64,000 bases of DNA, from positions 3,112,001-3,176,000 of the forward strand of contig OU744449.1 of the NCBI GenBank assembly GCA_916610825.1, written 5' to 3'. The stretch comes from Haliclystus octoradiatus (lineage: Eukaryota; Cnidaria; Staurozoa; Stauromedusae; Haliclystidae). Below the pieces are notes generated by a model. That model searched no databases, was not told where the DNA came from, and was given only the letters and a program-made list of their open reading frames with translations. Both the position numbers and the translations under genes were made by a program. Within the stretch, counting starts at the first letter, position 1. Each line of letters starts with the position of its first letter. Positions 45,201 to 57,200 of the stretch are shown here, one piece after another.

Positions 45201-48200
45201 TATACCAATTCAAGTTAAAAATTGAAAACATTAATATTTTAGTAATTTCAAGGCAATGCATGTATCGCATTGATGATATTGATACAGACTTCGATAAACA
45301 TTTCAGAACTTTCCATTTCCAACCCCTAGGCCTACAAATAATTGCGTTTTCGTGTGATGGATTTCTTGCCAAATCAAGTTCAACAATTCATGGAAAATTC
45401 TTAGCTATCCGGCTTTACTTTTTAATCTCTTAATAAATTAATCAAATCTGGAACTCGATCTGGAATAAAGTCCCCGTCAATTACGACATGACAGCAACTG
45501 CCAAATTTAGCCAAGCCAGAACTTTTTTCATAACATAGAGACGTTAAAATTTCTAAGCGAAACTGTCAAACTGTTAATATTGAATATTAGAAAATGATGT
45601 AAATGTATAATAATATTTTGCTGAGACCATCAAATGTAGCTTAAGTAGGCTAATGATAAAATACTGTATACTTAATCATGTAGTAAATTAATATAAATAA
45701 CACACTGCTTCCTCTTATTATCCAGCATGAGAATAATATTCAAAACACTTAGACTTATATTCAACATTACAGTAACTTGGAATTATTTCAATTGTGGATA
45801 TGGATTGTGTTTGTTTGAGTCTTCACTGTATTTCACTCTGCCTGTACTCAATTTGAATTTAAGAAAAGTCATAAGGATGAAGCATCCATAGTGTTCGTTA
45901 GTCTTCAATCCCCCCCCCCCCCCCACACACACACACACACAATGTAAGGATTTCAGACTGGCTTTAAGTCGAGTCCATCAACGACGACAGCATTTCAAAT
46001 TATTGTAATGGCAGGCCTCTCAACTTTTTCATACAATTCCAATAGCAATTTTACGTTCTCACGATCAGTCGATAAGTTATAAAGACTTTCTCACGATTTT
46101 CTGTGATTCTGTTGTACTAGCGTGATAATTGTAGCCTAATGCTTAGATCTCAATTAATCAATAGAGTAATAGACACATTTATTTTGTGGACTTCCTGATA
46201 AATATCCTGGACAAATGTGGCAATTTTTTAAAATATAACTACTTTAAAGTGTTTGTTGTCAATATTTTATCGGTAAAATATTGTTTGGGATAAAATTGTG
46301 AAGCGCTCGTAAAATCGAGCGAAGAGTTTTTGTGGGTAATGAAGATATTGATTTCTCACTCTGGCTCTCTCTTAAGCAGAATCCAACAACAAGTTCAACC
46401 TTTTGGAACCCTATAGGCATTTCAACATTTTCTTCTGAATTTGCTCTAACCTTCCACAATCTAAAATTCCAGGATTCCTACTTTTGTCGGACCCTACTCT
46501 TAGTTTGAGAGTCCTATAATAATTCTCATTTTGTACATTTATAGGGCGAAAAACATGCTGGTCGCATTATCCAAGTTTTACGGGAGCATACAGACCGTGT
46601 CAATTGTGTTCAATGGCTAAACGCAGGTAATTTTACAGACAATTACAGTCATATCTGAGAAAGCCCTAAATGGGAATGAGACAACCAGAACAAGAGGCAA
46701 ATTGAGGCATGCTAGAATACGTGAATTAATCAATTTGACTTTCATTCTATAAATGCTCTGATTATTTTTATTGAGCACTGTAGGCCTACCAAAAACTGAC
46801 GTGGAACAACCCAATTAGTAGTACAGTGAAACCTATATATAACAGCCAGCTACTAGAGGTAGATAAATTGACCACTATAGACAGGTGGCCTTGATATGCA
46901 GGTTTGATTCAATAGAAAATACTATTTAAGACATTGCAAGAGTGGCCACTGTAGCAAGATATTATAATAGAACCAAGATAGTCTAACTCAGATTTGTGTT
47001 TGAAAGAGTTTTAAACATGCCATAATATTATCTTACCTTTGTGAAAATCTACCAAATAAAAGGCATTTAACATCCTCACTTGTATTGAAGTATTCAAATT
47101 TAAAAACAACTTCTTTGTCCGGCATCAATAGCATCCTCAAAAGTCTATTTTTGTTGACCTAATATTGATCATTTTCAAACATTTTGATCGCTTCTGAAAC
47201 GGCAAAATCATTGAGAATTGGCCTTCAAAACTATTTATAAAGATAATCTTGTTTTGATGCGAAAAAATCTCCGGGGGTCAGATTATCAAATAGACAAACT
47301 TAGTTTCTTGTGAAAAGTAAAACATTAATTTACGCGGTTCAGATGAAATCATGAAACCCGGTTCTGAGAATTCCAAAATTGTTCAAGTTACTGACTTTCC
47401 ATCAGCATTAGATTATTCCAAATTTGCATTAGCAATTTTCATTCTACAAATTTAGGTTCTCAACTTCTGCTGCTTTCTGGCTCAACAGACAAAACAATTT
47501 GTGTGTATGCGTTAAATGCAGAATCGGTAAGTTTAATTTCGTGGCTTCGTGTAGGTTACTAATTGCTCAAATGTCTTTATAATGCCAACATAATGATTAA
47601 ATAGAACTCAACGTGTTTACCTCTATATAAAGAAACAGTGAAATAGGAGAAAATCTCATTCTAAAATATAACGTTTAATCGAACGAAATCCTGCAATTGA
47701 TTGGTTGGTCCATGTGTTTGTAATTTATTTTTCTTTCCATTTATATACTTGATAATATTTCTTGACAATAATAATATTTCTCTTCCAGAGATGGACGGCT
47801 AGTTTGGGTTTGGTAGGCCTGTGCCTGAATAGAGTCACAAATATAAATATAAATTAAAAATGTATCATATAACATAATAGCCTTGTACTGCTTCTCTAAA
47901 TTACAATATTATAAAGAGAAATTCTATTGAAAGCAATAAAAATGTCAGGTCAAGTTTGAAAAATTATATTATTCTCTTATCACGTATACTAAGGAATAGT
48001 CCTCTTACTTTCATTTTGTGCGTTTCATAGGTTTGGGTCTTACAAGTAAAACTTATTGATCATGGAGGTGCTGTCACAATTTTATCATCTTTGTATGGTG
48101 TTGATAAAAAGAAATCTTCATTAATTGCTTCTGCATCTGCAGACTCAACTGTAAGAATTTGGTCAAATTTCAAGCAAAACGGTTAGTAGCATGCAATTAT

Positions 48201-51200
48201 CTAATGAGTATATAGCAGGGATCTTCACCTTCTAAAAAGTAAGAAATTTAGATGGTATTGCCCTACCAAAGGCACCTGTACCACTCCTCTATTTCTAGAG
48301 AAAAGGCTCTTATTGCTGAGAGCAATGATGTTAAACTTTCTTTATGGACCTCAGTCGCGACACTGCTGATCAATTTCAACAGATTTCATGGCAGATAGGT
48401 CTCAATTGTCAATGCATCGAAACGATGCGCCGCAGCTACTCACAATGCAAATCCCTCTGGACCACTCTATCCGCCATTCTTAGATGGTACTCATTTGATG
48501 TTTTTGAAAGTCAAGGCTGAGTTGACCTTCTTGGGATTTGAACCATAGTCGATCAGATGTGATCAAATCTGAAGTTCGGTTGTTCTGCCATCTGAGGTAA
48601 TCCTCCCTTCCAGTCTTCTAGCATTCACCTTCTGGCCAGATCTGGAACTGGATCTGGACTGGACCCTTGAAATGTTGAGGCAACAAGGCAACAAATTTGT
48701 TGCGCAAAAGTTGTTGTTGTTTGCCCAGTGCTTAAGACATGCAATGATCCGATTTGATGAAAGTGAAAAAAAAGTCAGTAACTAAACATTTCTACTTATA
48801 AACAAACATTAATCCACATATTCAAGAAATCACAAGTAGACAACACCTTAGTTTTGTGCTTGTTAACTTCTTGCAGGGTTTGAATGCATACAATGTATCT
48901 CATTTGATAATGGTTTCTCGTTGAGTCTTGAACTAGGTTTTCTACCGTCATCATCAGGTATGTCCTAATACAAATGTATGTACCACTCATAATCTTGTAT
49001 GTATTGAAATGCAACTGAGAACCTACTGAAAACCTACTAGAATGGGATTGATTACTGGAACCATACTGAAATTCATCACACTTCAAATCTAGGTTGATTC
49101 TACTGCAAAACTACTGAAATGCACTTTGAAATTTGAAATCTATACGAAAAGTGCCAAATTCAGTAGTCTCTTCAGTAAGTTTTCAATAGGTTTCAGAAAT
49201 TCGTAACAACCAATTTTTAAAGCAGACATATGGAGGCATACATACCTATAATAATGCTTCATATTTCTCGTCATCCAGTAAGCATCACTGCTTGTTTGAC
49301 TATGAAATTTGGCCCATTTTCAACATTCATGAACTGCTATACTATAGTAGATTATAATTTCTGTGTAAAATGTTTTCGGAATAATTCAAATTTAAGTAAA
49401 GGTCATGAAGATCCATAAAGGTATTTTTGACTTGTGCTCGAGTGAAACACCATGCTATGATTCATTGAAGGGTCCCCCTGTGAAAAATAGTTCAGTGGTT
49501 CATGAACAGTTCATTAACGTTGAATGGCCCCGAATTTCAAAACCTCCACAGACAGTTCATGAGAGTTCATTAACAGTTCATTTACATTGAATGGCCCCGA
49601 ATTTCAAAACCTCCCTGGACGGCTTAATAGAGTTCATGAACAGTTCATTAATGTTGAATATCCCTGAATTTCCAAACCTCCGCAGACAGTTTATGAGAGT
49701 TCATGAAAACTTGGGGCAATATAACGTTCATGAACTGTTCATGAACACCTGAACTGTTTTTCGCGGGGGTGATACTTGAGAAGCTAAAATATATTCTTTT
49801 CTGTGGCTCTGATATTTATTACTCTCAACGTCATATTTATCTCCTAACATCCTGAACGCAGACAAATCGGGATGAAGCACAGGAAAACTCGTGCATGAAG
49901 ACTTTTCTAACAGGATGAATTTAAAAGCAAGTCATTATTTTACTAATTTGTTTTATTCTATCAATAAATCTGTCATCTTTTGGATTGACTATATGGGGGC
50001 AATACATGTCCATCCCATGATCATCTTGCTTGTGATTCACATGGTTCTCAGTAACCTGAAATCTGTTTGATCACAAAATAGGATGCACCCTTTCATTTTC
50101 CAAACAATGTTGACTTTATGACCATGAAAGAACAACATCAAAGGACTTATGTTAAAAGTTTGGGATTCAATTGAATTCTACATGTTTAAATTACCTGGAG
50201 CAAACATTAATACTAATGTATTTGTTGATAAAGCGGCTGGTCTGACACTTGTTTCATCCCTGGCAAGGGACTCGTCAGAGACCGTTCTGATGTTGTATCT
50301 CTTCAGGCATCACACTTGAAGTCACGCTTACGAATAGTATAGATGGTGACAACCTCGGTGCATATCGCAATTGACGGATCTAATCTATTTGTGTGTTTGG
50401 GTTTGTAATTTACAACAATTATTTGCATTTTGAATATATTGATTTCATGTGTGCAGTTTTATCATACATTTCTCAATTTGGCAACTGAACTAAGAAGAAA
50501 CTATTCTAGTTCTTTGCCTGTCCTCTTTGAAGACCTTGACATTGCTTGTTTATTTGTATATTTATAATACAGAATTAAAATGTGGTTGCAGAATCCGGGT
50601 CCGACAAAAGTACGAATCCTGGACTCCTAGATTCCAGATTCCAGAGCAGATTCAGAGAAAATTGATAATTTCATGATTTATTGGTCAGACATCAACAAAA
50701 CAAATCAGAAGAAAATCTTGAAATGCCTCTAGGATTCCAGAAGGTTTAGCCTTTTGTTGGACCCTGTGCGGAATGACAACATTCGGTTTGTTTTCGTTTT
50801 GTGTCTCGTTGAAAGAATGGTTCCTTTTCATCACTAATTCATTTGCCAACCAATCAAATTGCTAGGAATCCTTGCATCATTTTAGATATCATAGTTCATG
50901 AATAGTTTTTTAAAATTTCATAAACGTTGAGCACCTGTTTCTCGTGAACTGTTTCATGGAGATGGGGACAAATTTCCACGAAGTTCGTTTCACAAGGGTC
51001 TGAGCGGTTTAATACAATACTGTGTTCTTGTTTTTTTATTCTAGTACCATTTCTTGCATGCGGTTGCGATACATCTCAAATTCTATTATATAAATTAGAG
51101 AATAGTACGGTATGCTACAATTATTTACATTTTATATACTTGATAGTATGATGGCTACAGTCAATATCGCATAATACGTTATCGTTGGGACCCTGAAGGA

Positions 51201-54200
51201 AATAAGGCATTACGCGATTAACGTAATTCGCGATTTTTAAAGAACAATAGAAATAAAAACAATAGAGAGTAAACAAAAGAAGAAGTCGCAAAAATTTCAG
51301 AATAGGCCCGTAGGCGTTTCATCAGTGCATAATTTCATAAAGAAATATAAATTAAACATTGCTGTTCATATAACTTATTTCTGAAAAACTAGCTTAAATT
51401 AAATAACAATAGCATCTTTCTGTTTCAATTACGATATAAATGAATAAAAGATAAACACCCTCTTTATTCATATCTCAAAGTTTATCTTTCGAAGTTATAA
51501 TCACCTCGCTGATCACAACAACATCACAACAATCACTCAGACTATTCATAAAATTTGATAGGCTAGTGTCTACATAAAGAGATGTAGACAAAGTTGTGTT
51601 CAAACAAAGAATCAAATTACAATAATAACGCATCAAGTGATAAAAAACCCTCTTGGGATCAACTATCTGGAACGTATTGTGCGACAAAACGCACTACGTG
51701 ATAACGTATTATTCAATAATAATTAGTTGACTTTGACTGCATTTCGGATGGGACAAAAATATTGTACGATAACGTATTATGCGATATTGACTGTATTTGA
51801 CATGTGGAATATATAGATTATCTTTTGTTGCATTATTATAATAATAATAGTGAACTTGTAAGTGTTACCAAAGTGTTCAATGAAAGTTCAATTCATTCTA
51901 GAATGAGTGGCAAAATCCATGAACAGTTATTTGAAGTGTATACCTCGGATATTGGGTGTTTGTTTCTTTGGATGTTAGTAAAATCGGATAGAATTTTTCC
52001 TGATGGCGGAAAAATAGTGAGACATTAAAATAGCCCAGACTACATTTTTTGAGGGGGTGATGAATGATGATCGCGCAAAGCAAAAACTCAAGAACATCAT
52101 GTACGAATAGAACATTTTTCTTTATCTAAAGAAGCAATCTCTCAGTATCTGGGATATACACTTTAAAAGATTATAAATTTCAAGTGACTTTCGTATTATT
52201 GAGTTTTCCATGAACAGTTAAATAAAAATTCTCCTCCCATTTCAATTTCATGAAATTGTTTTGTATGGTATATCTATATCCCAACTTCAACTCTGAATAA
52301 ACTGCCTGATAATCCATTGTCTTATCTTTGGCTCTTACATAATCCTATATCACTTATATTATTTCAGTTTGAGAAATGTATAACTTTAAATGGGCACGAA
52401 GATTGGGTTCAAGCATTAACGAGCTGTACTTTAGGTAAGTTTAAACTCTTTAACACCAAATCACCATATAAACTCAAAAACGAAAATTCGAAACTTCAAC
52501 TCAAACTCAATCGATCTTCCAATTCCTTCTTTGACTGTTTGAAATTTCAAATTTTCTATATGATTATGAGTTTTTAAAACCATTAAAGTGCACATGACAC
52601 CAAAGTATGTTTTTCCGGAATCGAGTAGCCCATGCAAAGTGAATAGGAATGATGACAATAATTTTTCGATTTGAATTCTTATAAGCTGAGTTATTTAATG
52701 TTGAAAGTACCATATTTCAAAAATAATGCACCTTCGAAAGTCGGAACTCATGCCAAATGACAAAAGGGCCCACTATGGGAAAATAACAAAGTCTAGACTT
52801 TAAAAAATCGTAACTTTCCAGAACAGATATGCCTATATCTTTGGGACACCTTGTTGGCTATAACGGACTGAGATTGAATCTAGTTGAGAAAGATTTTATT
52901 AGACTTTGATGGGGTTTTTCTGTCAAAAAGGTGTTGAAACACTGGATCAATGCATGTCATAAAACAAAATGTTTAGTCCTTAAACAGCGGCAAAACGCTT
53001 TGTATTCTCTTCTCTTCTCACTGCTGTATTCTGGTCGATCTCCCGTAAATACAAAGCGTTATGCCGCTTTTAAAGTACTTTTTGGCAGAAAAACTCCATC
53101 ACAGTCTAATAAAACCTTACATGGCCCGACAAGGTGTCTAAAAGATACGGGCATATCTGTTCTGGGAAATGGACCATTTTTTTTTTGTAAGAAAAAAGTT
53201 ACGATTTTTGTGAAGTCTAAACTTTGTTCTTTTTCCATAGTGGGCTCTCTTGTCATTTCAACATGAGTTCCGAATTTCGAAGGAGCACTATTTCTGAAAT
53301 ATGGTACTTTCAACATTAAATAACTCAGCTTATAAAACTTGAGTCCAATCAAAAATTATTGTCGCCATTCCTATTTATTTTGCACGGTCTACTCGATTCC
53401 GAAAAACATTTTTGGTGTAATGTGCACTTCAATTCCCCCTGCGGAAAACAGTTCATCAACTTCTGAATTGTTTTTCGCAGGGGTTATGCAGAAGAAAGTC
53501 AAGTAGAAGCTCATTATACAAGTGGATGATGATGATGATGATGATGATATACAAAGAAATTGGCACACAGTGTTCTGTGAGCTATTCAGGAGAACATTTT
53601 AATGCGAACATCACTTACCGCCAAGATTCTAGAAGCGGTTCTCAAAGGAAACTGTGCACAAGACTTTGAATTAACATGCTGCCTTTGTTTATCTTGATAT
53701 TTTAGAGATTTCAGCTTCGAATGATTTACTCTCTTATTTTTAGAGGATGGTAGTGTATTAATGGCTAGTGGAGCACAAGATAATTATATTCGATTATGGA
53801 AGATTATGTCATCAAGAGATGCAGCCGTATATGAAGAAATGGATTTTAGAGATATCGAACTGTCACGAAAAACGTTCCAAGTTGCTGATGGAGGTACAAT
53901 ATTCCTTATAAGAACCAGTTTAATTTCAATTATGTCTCAACCATTCTTCGATTCCTTCATCAATCATTTGTGGCCTTGGTGTAGGCCTAAGTTTTTTAAA
54001 ACGTTTTCTGGTTCCTATTGGTTAATTGAACACTGACAAGTCTTTAAGTCATCTCGCATGCCAGAATAGCCTGCTGTTTGATGCGGTAAATTTCTATGCA
54101 TCTCATAGCTAGCTGCTTGTTTAAGGTTTTAATGTACAGTAACCATTATAAAATCGGAAATACAACAATCCGAATATAATGATTTTAATGTGTTTAATTC

Positions 54201-57200
54201 CATTTTAGAGAACTCTATTTCCTTTGATGTTGTACTCGAGTCAGTTTTAGATAGCCACGAAGGATGGGTTTATGGATTACGATGGCATCCGATCATCGCT
54301 AGCGAAGCAGGTATTTATAATTTGTATTTATATTTTTGAATGTCTCGTCAATCCTCAACCTAGCCTCATTCCATCGTGGCCCTCAACTCCACAGAGTACT
54401 GTGTTATTTCAGAGTCATTTCATTATTACTGTGTGTAGTAATTTTTAACTTTTTTTAGAGTTTAATTTTTTTTTCGTGAACCATTGTCCTACAGCCAAAC
54501 CTGTTATAACGGTCATCTCTATGCAACGACCACCTGTCTATAGTGGTCACTCTTGCAATGTCTGAAATAGTATTTTCCGTCGAATCAAACCTGTATATGA
54601 AGACCACCTGTCTATAGTGGCCAATTTATCTACCTCTTGTAACTGGCTGTTATATACAGGTTTCACTGTATGTGCTTATGAAATGATCTTGGAAGTCTTT
54701 ATCTCTGTTGAAGGCAATTGTAAAGTATGTATTATGTATTGTTCAATTGATAATATCGGTTTCAAGTGTCGACACGTGCATCAACATGTACAAGAGCATC
54801 AACAAATTTCTTCAGCGATTGGAAGTCATACTTTATTCCATCATTGTGAAAGTGTATTAGAGTTCACATTGAAGAACTTCAACGTATTACGCCATCATAG
54901 AAACAGACATGATTGTCTTGTTTATGCAATGTTATTTATTGTTACTTACAACCGACGCTGAATCGGCAAGAAATTTCTGCTAGTTCTATTTTGTTACAGT
55001 CGAAATCGGTTAATATCCCCTCTGTTAATGTCCCACCTTGCTTAATATCCCCACATAAAACTGATTTCTAGCCTCAATTCTCCATTCAAACTCTCGTAAT
55101 CCTACCTCGCTTAATATCCCACCTCGCTTACTGTCCCGCTTTCCATCGATACCAAAGGGGGGATATTAAGCAAGTTCGACTGTATAAAGTATATGCTCAT
55201 ATTAGTACATTCTATTTAAAGTTCGGTTTTTAGGAATAATAATAAACTAATGTTCCGTTTTCAGTTAACTACATGTTAAATAATAGTCAGTGATCACCCC
55301 ACAGGTGCAAGTACATTACCATATTTTTTAATTGCCAATTAACTTCTATTTAGGCAAAGGGAATGTACAACCGCTGTGTTTGGTATCTGCCAGTATGGAT
55401 AAGACAGTGATCATATGGCAATATGACAAAGAAGAAGATGTTTGGCTTGATCAGGTCAGTAAACAGTACATGATTAACAAACAGTAGGCCTACGTGAACG
55501 TGAAATTACCCAAAAGTAAAAAGATTCATGAATACTTCAATGACATGTCATGTAATGTTTATGAAAAGTTCATGAACTTTGGGGCAATTTCCGTACATGA
55601 ACTTTTTGAAAATTTCATGTTCATCAACTTTCGTTGGGCAAATTAATGTTCAGGAACTTTGATTGGTAAATTTCACGTTTATCAACTTTTGGATAATTTC
55701 ACCTCCATGAACTTTGATTGGGAAATTTGATGTTCATGAACTTCGGTTTGGCAATTTTACATTCATGAACTTTGATTGGAAAATTTCCCGTTCATGAACT
55801 TTATTGGGAAATTTGATGTTCATGAACTTCGGTTGGGCAATTTCACATTCGTGAACTTTGATTGGAAAATTTCGCGTTCATGAACTTTGATTGGGCAATT
55901 TCACGTTCATGAACTTCGGTTTGGAAATTTCACATTCATGAACTTTGATTAGACAATTTCACGCTCATGAACTCTTGTGCAATTTCTCTTCATACACTTT
56001 GGTTTCACATTCAGGAACTTTTGGGCGGTTTCACGTTCATAAACTTTGGTTGGGCAGTTACACATTCATGAACTTTTGGGCGATTTCACTTTCATAAACT
56101 TTGGTTGGGCAATTACACATTCATGAACTTTTGGGCAATTTCATTTTCATGAATTTTTGGGTAATTTCATGTTCATGAACTTCAGTTAGGCATTTTCACG
56201 ATCATAAACTTTTGGGCATTTTCACGTTCATGAGCTCATGACTTTTTATCACAGGGGTAGAGGTGATGATCATTTCTGGTGATGACCATTTCCCTGTTGA
56301 AACGGACAATAAACATTAAATGATCCGCTTTTGATAAGCACTGTTCATGGAAAGTTTAGTACATAAAAAACAGACCATTTAACGTTCATGAACTTGTACA
56401 TGATTTTGTAGGGCTGTTTCAAGCAGCCTTTGAATGGATTACATATGTTAGCATTATTTAACAAATTTTTACACACTTAATTTAATTAGTTACGCAATAG
56501 AACAACTGCCTATAGCTTTCTTGATTAGTTATATTTTGATAATTATTTGAAAAATTGTAACTTCATAGCTTGATATCTGGCTTGAAACATTGTTGATTGG
56601 CAATATCATTGATCACAAAATGCTCCATATATAACCACAGTGAAACTCTATTTATTCTAAAATCTGATGTCATTATCCCTCTACCGAAGGCACCCTTACC
56701 ACTCCTCTATTTCCATAAGAGTGGCTCTTTTTGTTGAGAGCAATGATGTTAATGCTCTTTATTGATCTGAACCGCAACACTGCAGATCAATTTCAACATG
56801 TTTCATGGCTGATAGGCCTCGATTGTCAATGTGCAACGATGCACCGAAGCTATTTGCAATCTATTCCCTCTAGATGGTTCCATCCGCCGAAGACCTTACG
56901 ATGGGAAACGTGAATTAGAGTAAAATTCTAGCATGTTTCATTTTCGAATCTCATTATACAATAGAAAATTATAATTTTATTAAAATTAATTTCTATTGAC
57001 TATTCACAGGCTCGGATGGGTGACGTTGGAGGCAACAATCTTGGTTTATTTGGTTGCTGTTTCAGTCCAAATGGTGATTACGTCATCGCCCATGGCTACC
57101 AAGGGGCATTGTATTTATGGAAAAAGGAAAGAGGGAACGAGGTGATAGTCTATGATTTTGAAGCTGCGAAATTCAAGAGTGATACATTGCCAACGCAGAA

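Larger units (their letters stand above)
43138..45563. mobile_element. Foldback element A, copy 2, split by an LTR element
   Basis: Left end 'gttctggcttgacttaattt', 'gtcatgtcgtaattgtcggg' and right end 'gacatgacagcaactgccaa', 'agccaagccagaac' are inverted copies. The right interior ('gcgttttcgtgtgatggatt') matches copy 1 at 29705-30365. The element is enlarged by the LTR insertion 43633-44906. Confidence 0.75.
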
